Shown here in pieces: positions 34,962 through 47,909 of a stretch of DNA of 64,000 nt. A model generated the notes under the pieces. It worked only from the letters and a program-made list of their open reading frames with translations, made no database searches and had not been told where the DNA came from. Source of the stretch: Choanephora cucurbitarum. Lineage: Eukaryota > Mucoromycota > Mucoromycetes > Mucorales > Choanephoraceae. Position 1 is the stretch's first letter. Every line of letters starts with the position of its first letter. The DNA lies in the NCBI GenBank assembly GCA_025331435.1, contig JAIWNI010000003.1, forward strand, positions 124,001 through 188,000. Direction: 5' to 3'. The position numbers and the translations under genes were made by a program.

Positions 34962-35681
34962 GTTAGATAAAACTATAAAGAAAAAAAAACGAAAAAAAAA
35001 AGCTTTCATTTTAATTTTTTTATATAGATTGGTGTGAAACTTTTTTTGTTGTTTGTTTGTTGATGTTCAATTCAAACTCATCTCCTCCCCACGTTTTAGA
35101 GAGAAAAAAAAATGGGCTAATAATTCTAAATAATTATTTGACTACATTACCCCCTCCTATAGAATCACTCTATAAGCCTATTTCTATCTTAACCTATCTT
35201 TCTTCTTAAACCCATTTTTTTTATAAGAGAAGGGATAAATATTTATGCAGGTGAGAATAGAATCGATGGTCATTATATCTTCTTTTATGCAAATAGTCTA
35301 TTGTACTGTAGTACATGTAACACCCAACGCATTTATCACTTCTTCCCTAAAACAGAGACTAATAGTCTCTTAAAGAGAAGCAGATATGGATCGTGTTCTT
35401 TAAAACTACGATAGCCAATGATATCCAATAGTCATGCTATATTCCTTCTACTGATACGCGTCTACATAAGATAGAGCTCATTAGATAAGAGTGACAAATG
35501 CCTAGTTTAAGCACAAATCGAGTAGCATTGGAAACAGATGTCTCTATATACCCACTACATACATCATCTTGATAACATCCATGGCTTTATCCACTCTAGA
35601 GATAAATTGCATAGATATGCATTTCTATTGGATGGCTGTATTTCAATTTAGATGGCATACATTATAAAAAAAAAGAAAAAA
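34962..35681. other. Intergenic region between MDH and CAF1
   Basis: About 0.7 kb of promoter sequence of the MDH gene and 3' flank of CAF1. T tracts lie near 34981-35060. No gene is seen. Confidence 0.5.
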
Positions 35682-36863
35682 TTATTTTCCATTGGTTTTA
35701 TTTGTATGATTCATGGTATCCTCATGAGTCGGTGTTATTGATAGGTGACTGGTGGCTGTGGTGAGTGCCTGAAGTGCCTGGTGATGTGTTGTATGTGTAT
35801 GCTGAGGACTACATTTTAATCCATAAAGATAACCACTGTAGAATGATATGAGTGATTTCTCTCACACAATGAACCCAATATGACACACTTACAGGTATTT
35901 CTGATCATCAATTCTATCTTCAAAGAACATCTGTCTCATCTTAAAGAAAGTAGTACAGGTCAATAAACTATCACTGCCTGCTTGATGTTGAGGACCAATA
36001 CGCGCCACCTATTCTTACATAAGTACCTATACTCTCCTTTAGAGCCATTCAGTTACCTGTAAATCATCTGCTATATCTTGTAATCCACCCTTTAGATTTT
36101 TACAACTCTTCATTAGATACTTAATATCATATATACAAGGGAAATAGGTTCTTAGCAACTCAAAGAATTCTGTTTCATCTGCAGGCATTAATGAACACGT
36201 CAACACCTTTAATAAATAACCAAAATCATAACCACTATCAACAGGTGTCAGTCTAGGCCTATACAATCTCTCTGCCATTTTACCTATGAAATGAAATCCA
36301 TTTGACATCATCCAACAAGACAAATCCAGAACTAATCAAAAGTTCACCAAAGTGTTCTACATCAATTCCGTATTCTTCGTGTTTCTTAAAATCAATGCCT
36401 GATTTAGTCAACAGTTCAATTGAATCTTGTGCATACATATCATCACTAGAGATAATCAGTCAATACTATGCCATGTGTGTATAACTATGCCTTACGTCAA
36501 GTTGAATTTAAAGTTGAACTGCCAGGTACAGACATTGCCAGGTAAATTACCATACTGATCAGCAAATGTCACACCCAACTGAATAATCTTCAAGAGGTCT
36601 ACATTGCATCGAAGTGTTTGATAGTGATAATCAGAAGATGTCTTGAATGTACCAATCGGTCTGGCTACAACACCAGGAAACTCAGTGTCCTAGAATAATA
36701 GGGCTATGTATAAGAAAAAAAAAAAGAAAAAAGGTGCCATCTAATAAACAAGTACCATAGCTAAATAAGGGTAATCTTCTACAAGGTCGCGAAGATAGGC
36801 CATCTCTTCTTCTAAGTTCTCAGCCCATACTTCTTTGATGAATTTGGTGTCATTGATTGGCAT
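35682..36863 (-). CDS. POP2: CCR4-NOT deadenylase subunit CAF1/POP2
   Basis: Six exons (36863-36756, 36689-36496, 36445-36284, 36234-36057, 36008-35893, 35835-35682; 912 nt, 303 residues), all phases consistent. It is a 3'-5' poly(A) exonuclease of the DEDD family that shortens mRNA tails within CCR4-NOT. All catalytic motifs are present: AMDTEFPG (Asp and Glu), [12 protein letters not shown] (Asp) and [10 protein letters not shown] (His and Asp). Typical family segments are [12 protein letters not shown] at the N-terminus, GTWQFNF-like [12 protein letters not shown], and [15 protein letters not shown] 45-residue His/Thr-rich tail follows the nuclease domain. It is close to animal CNOT7/8 in length and lacks the long Gln-rich N-terminus of budding-yeast Pop2. 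Confidence 0.95.
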
Positions 36864-38765
36864 CTTGTTATGTTGTATATATATATATAAGAAAAAAAGA
36901 AAATAATAAATTTATTTCCTTTCTTCTATTTTTAAAGCGACGTCATTGGGGAACGGTCACGTGACTCTTTCATCTTTTTTTTAAAAAAGAATCACTCGTT
37001 ATTTCTGTTCTTTAGAGTGATACATGCTCACAGATGATCTATTGTCTCCCTTCACTTATCTCCTTTAACAGTTGATTGGGAAGCAGTAATATCTCCTGCC
37101 ATGTGACCAATGGTGTCTTTGAGAATGCTGCTTTGTTACCATAAATGGCAAGTTGCTTTCATTATTGGATTCAGGTCTTTAAAGAAAGAGGGTTGTCAGC
37201 TCCCTTCTCACTTTGAGATATCTATACTGCCTTATATGGAATTATGGCAATGAGCACAGAGTAGGGCAATTGAGTGAAAATAGATCAAAGGAGAACACTG
37301 AGATAGAGTACAATCAAGATTAGATGTTGATAACAGCAGTGTGTATAACAGTATTTTCTCCTTTATTTTTTTTAATGAATATCTCAATTGTCACTATGGA
37401 GTTGAGTTACTTCAACTACTCTCTTTTGAAAGTCACTCTCCAAATGCGAAATGCACTATCAAAAAAAAATGGCAACAAAAGAATCCCTTTAACAAAGGAG
37501 AGAAAGGCTTTCTAGAATGACACGTCCTTCCAGTGTAACTAGGGTTTACTTTCCAAAATAAACACAGTGTAATACAAGGTACACTATATAGAGATTCTAT
37601 TGGCTATTTCTCAACCTAATTCTCATTTTCTGGAAATTTCATTTCTATAAGATAGATAACAGCAAATAAAAATCACTTGTGCATTTTCATACAAGTGAAA
37701 TAAAGCATGATAGTTTAGATTATCATCTCCAAGCGATGATCATCTACAACACTACTCTAAAGAAACTAGATTCCAAAAAAAAGTATTTTACGCATAATAG
37801 AATTCTATGGTTCATAACGCTCTCAAGTTGTACACCAGATATACCTTTGTTTGTTAATATTGCTGTTCTCATGCTTTGTAGATAGAATGCTGTTACTGAC
37901 TGGCCAATGTCCTTCTGGAATGACCTGTTGAATCCCAGCTTTCTTGAAGTTCAGCAAGTTGGAGCTGCTATATTGTCCTAGAGTGTTATTCCTTTCAGAG
38001 GCTTATCAAGACCATGTATTTCAGTGGCAATCTTTGATAAGGCCATAGAAGTAAGCTATACAGTGTCATATCAAGGCTCTTTTTTTTTTGAATGGTGTCT
38101 TATTCATTAAGCATAGGTGTAAGAAATATATAGTAAAGAAATGTTAGAAACTGCTTTAGAGTAGTATTTAAACAACACTTTGCTATTGTCTATCATAACC
38201 GAGAGCACCACAAGATACAAGCAGGAATTCATAAATGAATTGAGTTAAAAGAAGTTTTTGTCAGAGAGCGGTCAAATACATTCATTTTCCTTAGATGACC
38301 ACAGCAAATTCCGTTTGTACTTTCTTATCAACTAAACAACGCAATACGAGTGCCGTTTATCTATAACACATGTTTCAGGCAACAAGCAATACAATGCAAT
38401 TAACCATAATCAATGAATTTCAATTAAGAAAAAGAAAAAATCTGCAAGGATTGACATCAATTGAAGGTATATTTCAACAGAACAAAGCAATTTTTTTAAG
38501 TGAATTAAGCCTATACGAACAAGAAAAAAAAGAGAGAGAGAGACAGTCAAGCTTGAACCATTGATACACTTCATTACTCTACCATACTCGCTCTTGTCCA
38601 GGACTCTAATCCTTGTTTCTAACCAGTTTTACTCCCGACAAAGGCTATTTGGTGTTACTTGAAGACACTCAAAACCAATCAAAATGTGTACTGTTTTCTT
38701 TTAGTTTCGAACGTTTCTTTTTTTTTTTTTCATATAACTGCTTATCTTTTTTTTTTTTACACATT
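36864..38765. other. Long divergent intergenic region
   Basis: About 1.9 kb between CAF1 (minus) and the second zinc-cluster factor (plus). Small frames show no recognisable features. gtcacgtgac near 36957 is a palindromic E-box (CACGTG) within 100 bp of the CAF1 start codon and is a plausible bHLH site. Confidence 0.5.
36957..36966. promoter_or_regulatory. Palindromic CACGTG E-box upstream of CAF1
   Basis: The sequence gtcacgtgac is a perfect 10-bp palindrome about 95 bp upstream of the CAF1 start codon. CACGTG is the established core for fungal bHLH factors such as Cbf1 and Pho4. The match is seen directly; binding is inference. Confidence 0.4.
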
Positions 38766-39365
38766 ATGCGAATACGAATTATCCCTTGTACTGGTAAAAA
38801 AAAACAGAGAGAAAAGGGGGGGGGGATGAACAGCAACATGGCTTTAACAATCCACTACTTTGCGTAATCAATAGAATGCCGAAAAAACCGTCGCAAATGT
38901 AAACGAATCAACTCTTCCAGCATCTGCCTGCGTTGTCAGCGACTTGGAAAAGAATGTATTGAAGCACCTGTGATTGCCACCTTGAAATCCAAGGGTGCTC
39001 AAGCCAATCCACAATCAGATACTCAACTACTTTTAGAGCAGATTGAACAGTTGGAACAAGCGATCAAAGACACTGAAGACGAGATGCGTTATCTGAGTAG
39101 TCAGCACTCCCATGTTGCTCTTCGAGAGACTAGACCTTTATCACTTGAGTCCATACCCACATCAGCATTGCAGCATATGTCTTATCGGTGGAAAGTAAAG
39201 ATTGAAGATGGTCTTTTCAATATAGAGACAGGCATCAAAAATGTCAGCGACCTGATACCCCTTCAGTCTTCTCTGCCTCAGTATCTATCGCCTTTTAACT
39301 ATCAATGGGACGAAGATCCTTTTGATTATAGAAGCAGTAGTATTAGCAGCAGCAGTAGTAGTATT

Positions 39366-39397
<32 letters not shown>

Positions 39398-41103
39398 CAG
39401 TAGCAGTAGCAGTACCAGTTGTCTGTTGGACCCAATGGACCATGGCCACCATAGTTCTAGTCCCAGAGATGAACCTGATATCTATCTCAATGGAGAATCG
39501 AGTCTTATCTTTAAATTTTCTGGGAAAGACATCGACCAGAGTGTATTTTACACAACCCGAAATATCACTCGAATGATTGAACACAAAAAAATGAAAGAGC
39601 CTGACGAAATACTGTTGCCATGGAAACTGTTGATTGATCCAAAGACAGTCATGCTCTCTTTTATTGAGTTCTTCTTTTCTTGCGATATCGTCTATAGATC
39701 GCTTGTTTATGAGCCTGCCTTTAGAAAAAGGATGCCTCTGATACAAGATTACCTCTCTGATCCTCTGTCACTGGCTATCTGTTGTTATATCTGTGCTACA
39801 CCATGCGATCATGATATTTACACCCGTCAAGAGAAGCGAAATATGGCTGACTTCTTTTATGCTAAAGCAAGAGATGCTATTATGGAGCACTTTGATGAAT
39901 ACGATAGACGGTTAGAAAACGTAACTGCTATCTGCCTCTTGACGCCTCATCAGCACAATCTGCTTCGGATGATTGAGTGTAAACATCTGATCGAGTTGGC
40001 TTATAATATCTGTCTTGACTTTCAGAAAGAATACAAGGGGCCTGTCTTGTCTGAAGGCTATGAATCCTTTGACAATACTGCTTTGCTGACAGACAATCTC
40101 ACACATGCTCTTCTCAGTCGAAATCTGTATCATATCAACCTTTTCCGTAGATTTATGTGCTTTGTTACAGATGAAGCACTTCACGAAACCAGTCTTCCAG
40201 CACCTCGTTGGTGTTATCTTGCAGACGAATCTGAAGAAGTCAAGCGTTATATTCAAGCACAAAATTGGGTCATGATGATTGCTGAACATCCCTTCTTTCA
40301 TCAGTTCATGGTAAAGAAGTATATATAGTTTGATGATTTCTCTTACTCAACTGATTTGAATAGAAACAAATTCATCAAGTGCATATAGGTAAAGTGTGTA
40401 CACTTAGTTTTGACTCTATAGTGAGAGCCAAACAGGTGATTGAGAACTGGTCTACAGCTATTCCAGATGAACTACGGCTTTGTGAAGACTATTTCAATGT
40501 AGACATGTGCAAGAAAGCAATTGAGGCGACTTCGGATGCTCATGTCTTGATGAGTTTCTGCAATTTTCATGCTTTTCAGATCAACATTCACTCCACTCTC
40601 TTACAGCCTACCTTTCTAAATGCTGAAAACGCTATAATTGCTGAATGTGTGATTAACTTGTCACTAAGTCGATGCTTACAAGGTTGTCAATTACTTATCT
40701 ATACTTTTAAGAAATTGTACAAATTATCTCATGAAAGGAAATCATGTAAGTTGGTTTTTTTTTAAAAAACAAAACAGATACTCATACACACAAAAAAAAA
40801 GGTGATTATTCTGTACGTGCCTCTGATGTTCTGTTTTGTACATTTGATGTACTTGTCTTGTTATCTCTTTCACAAAACCAAACGGTTGCAGACGAAGCTA
40901 AGCGGATGACACTAGCATGTTATGATGAAATCAAGAATTCACCTTACTTGAGAGATATACATGTACCTGAAGAACAATCGTTCAAGCTTGATAGATTTAC
41001 TGAACAATGGAAGAACAAGCAGTTTGATGTCAGTTGTTTCGAAAAATACCCAAGTCCCTGGTTGGCTATGATGTTCCATATCATTCGAAGTTTTGTGTGG
41101 TGA
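38766..41103 (+). CDS. Zn(2)Cys(6) transcription factor, copy B
   Basis: Four exons, 38766-38793, 38875-40310, 40364-40745 and 40802-41103 (2148 nt, 715 residues). A 28-nt first exon encodes MRIRIIPCT. After splicing, the zinc cluster reads PCTEC...RRKC...ICLRC...GKEC with C-x2-C-x6-C-x8-C-x2-C-x6-C spacing. A coiled coil (LLLEQIEQLEQAIKDTEDEM) follows, then a poly-Ser run, then the helical middle region. Compared with copy A (12665-14734), exon 1 and exon 3 have identical lengths (28 and 382 nt), introns fall at equivalent places, and motifs such as LAICCYICATPC versus LSICCYVCTTPC align. Copy B has the Ser tract and an extra insert. Regulatory targets are unknown. Confidence 0.88.
39333..39414 (+). 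repeat. AGC/AGT trinucleotide repeat encoding poly-Ser
   Basis: A run of AGC and AGT triplets inside the zinc-cluster factor gives about 25 serines interrupted by two isoleucines. It is absent from the paralogue at 12665-14734, so it probably expanded after duplication. The same DNA read antisense gives an Ala/Thr-rich frame, which is a shadow. Confidence 0.85.
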
Positions 41104-41851
41104 TCTGAGTCTACTTCTCATAAAATACAAATGAATGATCAAATAATAAATCTTCTCACTAGTTTATCTACTATGAATAAGCATATATAAGAATCTGAAT
41201 AATGTATAAAGGAATAATGACTGAATAAATCTATTAAGCAGCGGTAGCTGGGATAATAAAGAATAATCCACATAAGGAAATCATAAATGGCAGATAATGT
41301 AACCAAAGGAGAATTAAGGAGAATTAATGTTCCTTTCCCAGGCACAAGCTGTCAATTCTTAAGTAATCATATAATCAGTCATCACAATTGAATTCATGAA
41401 AATCAATTAGTATATAAAGAATAGAAATATCTAACTTTAGAACAGCATCTTTACTTTCAGAATAAAGAAAAGTCTCATCGTATCCTCTTGTCCCTTTTTT
41501 CCTATTCTTTAAACATACAAAACACCACATTTTGTATCTATTTAATCCTCTTTTCTAAGTATATATATATGGCATATATCTGCAACCAAAATATCATTTG
41601 TACATGTCCCCTCTTTCACTTGTTTATAATATCAATAAAGTGCACCATCACCTATCTGATATAGCATTCTCTTACATTGACGTCAATCAGATTGCCAAGT
41701 ACTAAATTTGGCAAGTCTGTGCTCGGACTTGGCTTCCACAAATGCCAAGCAACAAGACCTTCTATGTCACACAACTAAAAGAAAATAAACTATATAACAA
41801 AGTCTTTGATCCGCTTATGCTTTTTTCATTTACTTCTTCTATCTTTATCAC
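41104..41851. other. Intergenic region
   Basis: About 0.75 kb, AT-rich, with a TATA-rich stretch near 41560-41570. A minus-strand frame at 41139-41345 has no recognisable feature. A short direct repeat, aaggagaattaaggagaatt, is at about 41307. Confidence 0.5.
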
Positions 41852-43065
41852 ATGTCAACAGAAAAGACCTCTTTGCTTTATGAAACAAGACCCAACAATG
41901 ACTTTAAGGAATTCATAAAGACACATCTACCAAGAGCTATCTTGTATTGCACTGTATTTTACCTTGTTTTTGCTATCATGCCTCCATTGTCTTTTACCAA
42001 TTCTTCTCAGAACTATGCTGAAATACACAAAGATATTTCAGTCAGCCATGCCATGTGTGATCAACCCAGCATTCCATTTGATGGACAGTCTGAATTTACT
42101 TATGATCCAGCCACATTTCCTCACCTATCCGTCCTTCAACACACCAATACGATTCAATTCACAGTAAGCGCCGTAGTCTTTTTAGTATGAATCTCTAACT
42201 TATATTTTGGAATAGAGTGGTCATACTCAAGTGATCTATGATGATCAGATAGAGCAAGTGTCTGTCAAATTCGATATCCTTTTCAGCACTAAAGAATTAC
42301 AAGACGTACTTTGGATTGAGTCAGAAGAAGAGAACGATGACTACATAATTAAGCTCAAGGTAAAAGGAGAAAAACGATGGAAAAGAAAAAGTGTCTCATC
42401 TTTATAAAAAAAAGTCTGAAAAGGTCAACATAAACCATGCTTGTGCCCGTCTTGATCTGACTATTCGAACACCAACGAAAGAAGCTCTTAAAGGATTGAC
42501 TCTCAAGTTAGGTAACACGGATATCACTTTGGATAAAGACTTGGTGTTTGAGACACGATTGGATATCTATGTTGCCAATGGTCATATCGATTTCAAGGAA
42601 GGCATCACTTCAGGCAAGACAGCTTTTGGCATTGCCAATGGTGACATTGTGGGCCAACTTCATACCCTGTTGAGCAACGAGTTGCATACATCGATTGCTA
42701 ATGGTCATACAGATATTGTTGTAGGCGAAATTAAACAAGACTTAAAGTCAGTCAGCATAAAAAGCAGCATGTCCAATGGCCATATTCGATTACAGTTGGT
42801 AAGCAATTGACAATCCTGCCATAAACACACTCAACTGATTTCTCCCCCTCTTCTTTAGCCTGTTTCTTTTGAAAGTCGATTTAGTCTAAAGGGTTTCAGT
42901 GGAAGAAAGCAAGTACAGTCGCCTGAAGCCAACAAGATTCATTATCTTGGTAGAAGATGGGGTTCTGTGTCTGGTTATTTCGGTGATCATAGTGATAGTG
43001 ATCATACAGTTGATCTGAGTGGCGCCAATGGTGCTATCACTTTACTCTATCAAAATGTTGCATAA
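41852..43065 (+). CDS. Membrane-anchored protein with DUF4097-like beta-repeats
   Basis: Four exons, 41852-42163, 42216-42359, 42415-42798 and 42859-43065 (1047 nt, 348 residues), phase 0 throughout. A short cytosolic N-terminus is followed by one membrane helix (AILYCTVFYLVFAIMPPL), giving a type II topology. The outer region contains recurring short units built on an Asn-Gly turn: VANGHIDF, IANGDIVG, IANGHTDIVV, MSNGHIRLQL and GANGAITLLY. This is the pattern of right-handed beta-helix or adhesin-like DUF4097/DUF2807 proteins. No catalytic motif is visible. A cell-surface or vacuolar-lumen structural role is plausible but inferred. The gene is convergent with NAA50; the stops are 64 bp apart. 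Confidence 0.75.
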
Positions 43066-43129
43066 ATCAATCATTTCACCTTAAAAATAAAGTCTTTTTT
43101 TTTTGTTTATTCTTTTCTAGAAGAAACGT

Positions 43130-43715
43130 CTAAATAACATAAGCCAAAAGATAAGCATCTCTAGGTTCAATATGCTTGTAATAATCCTTTTCAGTAGAAA
43201 TGACTTGGAATTCGTTCTTTTTGTAGAAATCGGCAGCTGCTGTGTTGCTGACTTGGACATGTAAATAGATTTGACTGACATCTTCAGAGAGCTTGGCTTG
43301 TTGAATGATATGCTTTAATAATGCAGAGCCTAAAAAACAAGCGTAAATGCCATTCAGTCTCATGTCATACTACTTTTGTTCACCTCTTACCAATACCAAG
43401 ATGACGGTAAGGTTCAAGAACACCCAAGGTCATCATATAAATCTTGACTTTCTCAGGGTTGCTCTCGTCCATTTCTCTACGACAACATACTGTACCAACA
43501 CAGACATCATTGTAGTAAGCTATTGGGTTTCAAGTTAGCTCTTGTTCCTGATTCCAAAAGTTTACTTTGTTACCAAGTTTAGCAAATTCGCCAGCCTCTA
43601 ATAATTCATTGTAAAAGTTCTCGCCATAGTTTACAGGGAACAAGGCTTTATGAAGTACTCTGACTTGACCCAAGTTGTTCTTAGTCACGTCGCCAAGGTC
43701 TATATGGGCAGGCAT
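43130..43715 (-). CDS. NAA50: N-alpha-acetyltransferase 50 (NAA50/San)
   Basis: Three exons (43715-43574, 43519-43391, 43329-43130; 471 nt, 156 residues). It transfers acetyl from acetyl-CoA to protein N-termini starting with Met and associates with NatA. GNAT signatures are MMTLGVLEPYRHLGIGSALL (the Q/R-x-x-G-x-G acetyl-CoA loop as RHLGIG) and IYLHVQVSNTAAADFYKKNEF. Family hallmarks are LFPVNYGENFYNELLE (peptide-binding FPV), AYYNDVCVGTVCCR and the closing YYKHIEPRDAYLL. The length equals the usual 150-170 residues. Functional San-type acetyltransferase is expected. Confidence 0.93.
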
Positions 43716-45780
43716 AAGAAAGAAGAAATACCAAAAAAAAAAAATAGTGAAAAAAAAACAAGTGCAAGTTTTTTTTTTATGGTCCGGGATAAGACCAAGA
43801 ATCTACCAATTAAAGCAAAGGGCCTACAATGCATTTTCCAACAAAATTGATGTCTTGAATCATTGAGGAGAAAAGAAGCCAGCTAATTGACTTCATTTCT
43901 CTACCCAACATATGTTCTTGTTTGACTTAATACACAATTGTCATGAATACGTGTAGAAGACAAATTTGTGTTGCTTCAATAGATGTACTTTAGCTGTTTG
44001 TGGATCTCTCACTCTTGTCTTGTTTCTTTAAAACAATGATGAGTCACGTTAAAGATAGATTGACTTAGACTTGTACTGGCAATATCAAGCACACTATCTG
44101 TGAAGTTTTTGTCTGGCGCCTAGAATTACTTTTGTCGGTGCATGATATATGTAGTTGAAATGCAAAAGAGCAAACAATTTTGCAGGATTCTGTCATTTTA
44201 GCAGATGATAATACTCAAGCATGCTTTCTTAAAGCTCTATAAAGCACAACACTTGCTTTACTCGTGCCTATAATTAGTGTTCTAAATAACCATAAAGAAA
44301 CCTTTAAAAAAAGAGCGCATGATATAAATGGTTGCTCTTTCTAACTGTGCTCACTATGAACAGCTAAAAAATAAAAATGGTAGTACTCTCATGTTCAATA
44401 CATTAGGCTATCTACACGAAATAGTTCAAACAAAGAAGCCTGAATTTATTTATAAGACGATCAATAGTCTATCAATCAATTGAGAAGTGTACTAGCTATG
44501 AGATCATACATTCAAAGCCGAATAGATTGGCTTCTCGCGTCCTTCAGATCTCATACAGGCTCTAGTTGCTTTAACTCTAACACAATGATGTATTACACCT
44601 TCGCATCAATAGGGATATTGATTGTTCCAAACGATATATAAGCTGCTGCCGGGAATAGCCATTTTTTCTTTTGATCAGATGTCAAGATCCATTAAATCTT
44701 ACTATGTTATTCCTCAGCACACAACAAATCGAATTAGCCCCACAATACAGAAGCTGATGAGTAGAGTTGAAGAGATCCACCCACCAAATCCAGTCATTCC
44801 ATTCGTTTTTCTGGCCTAACTGGCAATAAAATCAAATTACCTGAATGACTCAATAAAGCACTGATGCCTATGGCCAACATGACAGAGACCCTACAATAAA
44901 CACTTGTTGCTATGACTGATCGAGATAATCATTTGTACTGTACAAGTCAGTTCGGCAATTGCTTGACACAAGCTACCAACTTGATGTATCCACAAATGCA
45001 GCAGCGTCTTACGTATTCAATGACAAATACAAGAAAGTACACAACTTGATATAATGACTTTTGGCGAGTGCTCTATGAACAGTACATACGGCAACAATCA
45101 ACCCAACGTTAACTATAAGCTTGATAGTGTTTATTTTAGCTTGCAAAACTGCTAGTGGTATTGTGAACCATAGAGAAACTCAAGAAACGGTGTTTCAAGA
45201 CCAAAAAGATCAAAGAACTCCCTAACTTTGTTATACAATTCTGTACATTCAATCTATCAGGTCTGATATCGCAAATACAGGTTATGAACATATTCATGGT
45301 TATGGAAATACCGCTGCCCATCCATTCAAAGTATCCTCATGTCAATTACCATCTCTTGCAAGTAAAGATGTAGTATAGATTTCTTACTAATAAGGAAGGC
45401 CATATCTCAATTTCATATCCCGAATAAGGCGTATTTTCAATTTATGTACAAGAATAGAAGAAATGTATATACGGAGCTTTAATATGATGACTTTCATTTG
45501 TCATTACAATTTCGGAGATCATTAGATACACTTCAAGCACTACCAATTTTCAATAGCCAACTGACAAAAAGAGTAATTACAAGCTTTTTCAATCTCAGTT
45601 TTGTGTGTGTTGCCTTCTATTTTAGTATATATGTATATATATACAAACTCTATCTTAACAAATCAATAGAATGAACTACTTTTTTTTTTAAAGACGCATT
45701 TTTTTTTCTGCTTCTATTTTTATTTTATTTTTCTTTCTTTTTTGTCAGCTTTTTTTTCTTTCTTTCTTTGGAAACATAAT
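43716..45780. other. Long divergent intergenic region
   Basis: About 2 kb between NAA50 (minus) and Rxt3 (plus). Frames of 60-67 codons show nothing recognisable. T-rich tracts lie just upstream of the Rxt3 ATG (45680-45770). Confidence 0.5.
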
Positions 45781-47884
45781 ATGGAAGAAACGCATAGTCC
45801 AGAACGATCCAATAAGAAACAAAAGCTCGATAACGATACACCTACCGAAACACCTCAACCTAACTCACTTTTACTCGATAAGGACCAACATGACACCATT
45901 AGCGAGTTGATAGGAAACAGTTGCCCAACAGAACAAGGTAAATAGGGCTTTCCTAATAAGAAGTTATGCACCTAAACGTTCGATAGTAGCATTCACATCA
46001 CCATCTTCTAATGACAAACTAGAAAGTAAGTCGAAATGACGAGATGTCAAAACTTAAAAAAAAAATATAGAAGCCTGACTCTAAACAAATATCATTCTCT
46101 CTCTCTATCTTACTTTCACCTTTTCTCTCTATTAAAAAAAAAAAAAGAAGACAAAGCGGATTCAGCTGAAACAGAAACAGTCACGGCTTTACCAGGTAAA
46201 TAAAATAAAAAAAAAAGAAAAAGCAATGAACGTCTTTATGCAAATCTGAGTTTAGTAGAAAAGACCGACGATAATGCAATCACAAGCGAACAATTACTGT
46301 ATGCCCTCACATCAGCACCACCCAATCCAGACCCAAAGAGCACAACAGAACCAGCTCAAATACCACTAGAGCCTGTAACATCCAAACCAAAGACACCTAC
46401 CAAATCCACAAACTCACTTGCTCAAAACTTCCTTTCTACCAACATGATACCACCCACCACACTCAAAAGTGTCCATCCTTCCAGCCACTCAGCCAACACG
46501 CATTCACTCTCAACCGCACTCACCAATCTACCTGACATCAGTGCAGCTCTTCGTCGTCTCAGTAATGCCAACATGATAGAACAGTTCTCTTCCTCACCTT
46601 CATCACCTCGATTACCTTCCATGGGTCCATTGGGAGATCGAAAGGGATCGATAAGTGATGCATCGCCCTCTGAAATACTCGGTAATGCCCTGGCTGCTGT
46701 TGCTGCAAATGCCGCACGATCGAATTCACCTCAGCCAATGACTCAATCGAACAACAGTAATGTACAGGCAGCCATCGGTAACTTGGCTGCGATCACGGCT
46801 AATATAAGTAACTTACTTCATTCAGGTGGATTTCATCGAAATTCATTTAGTCAAGAAGATACACAAAAACTAGCTGTGGCTGTTGCACGTCAAGCACAAC
46901 AACAGCAGAAATCAATTCCACGTCGAAAGAGTTCCATTGCAGCCTTTTTGGAGCCAACAAGAAAGACGACTGAGATCAGTAAGCCCAAGTTGATTGTCAA
47001 GAATGACCAAGTATGGAAATCAGTCGAGGGCATGGAAGAGAGACTGTTGGGATTTGAACTGTATACACCTCATTTGTTACTTCCTAACTTGGAAAACTGT
47101 CTGAATGGTCTGATTGAGGTGCGTGTACCAGCACGATTCTTGACATTTGACAACGTGCGAGTGAAGAAAAGGGCGATTTGGGGCACAGATATCTATACAG
47201 ATGACTCAGATATTGTAGCCAGTAAGTTATATACATATAAAAGGATCATTATCACTCAATTCTATTCAAGTGGCTATTCATTCTGGGCATTATCAACCTC
47301 AGTTTATAGAACCCACTATAGAACCCGGGGATCCATTTGCATTGGCTGTGGCTGGGAAACAGAGAGAATCGATAGAGGCAGCCAAACGACTTGCACTCAG
47401 TGGTAAGAAATATGTACATCGTCATGATCATTTGATACCCGATCACGACTTGAAAGTGACGGTCAAGGTGTTACCTACCTTAAGGCATTACGCAAGCACC
47501 ATTCGATGTCGACTCAAGTCAAGAGAATGGGGTAGGCATGATGGTATGAGTCTGTATGTGAGTAAAGTAGAGATGATCCAGGTAAAAAAAATGAAAGCAA
47601 AAGACTATTCTGTTGTGTATTCATTTAGCCTGTTAGAAAGGAGATGCTCGAATCAAAAGTCGTCGTTCATTAAAATCAGACATGTTTCTATATGAACCTT
47701 ATCGAAAGCAGACATTGAACATGACCAAACCCAAATTAATAGAACCAAAAAAGGAAAAAGAAGAAGAAAGAGGGCGTATCAAGAAGACACGTAGAGTGAT
47801 GCGTATGTTTCAGGTAAAAATGAATAAAAAGTAACTCAAATGTTAAAAGCTGATTAGGTTTTAAATAGATACAAGCTGAAATGA
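45781..47884 (+). CDS. RXT3: Rxt3-domain protein, Sin3-Rpd3L histone deacetylase complex subunit
   Basis: Six exons, 45781-45937, 46148-46195, 46259-47221, 47271-47581, 47637-47813 and 47858-47884 (1683 nt, 560 residues), phases consistent. The conserved Rxt3 domain is in the second half: LIEVRVPARFLTFDNVRVKKRAIWGTDIYTDDSDIVAMAIHSGHY, then LKVTVKVLPTLRHYASTIR and SREWGRHDGMSLYVSKVEMIQ, with KGDARIKSRRSLKSD after another splice. In yeast, Rxt3 is a subunit of the large Rpd3 histone deacetylase complex. The N-terminal half is low complexity, rich in Ser, Thr, Pro and Ala, including a histidine/asparagine-containing Ala-rich segment. The last exon is 27 nt and its stop lies 25 bp from the convergent tropomyosin stop. 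Two early exons are short and their assignment is slightly less certain. Confidence 0.87.
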
Positions 47885-47909
47885 ATAAAAAAGAGAAATA
47901 ATTTATTTA

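Noticed and set aside
34962..35009. Upstream in-frame Phe-rich extension of MDH as a mitochondrial presequence
   Set aside because: It lacks Arg/Ser amphipathic character and consists mostly of Phe from a poly-A/T tract; the ATG at the Rossmann fold is a better start.
39285..39746. Ala/Thr-rich minus-strand frame
   Set aside because: Antisense translation of the AGC/AGT repeat in the zinc-cluster factor gene.
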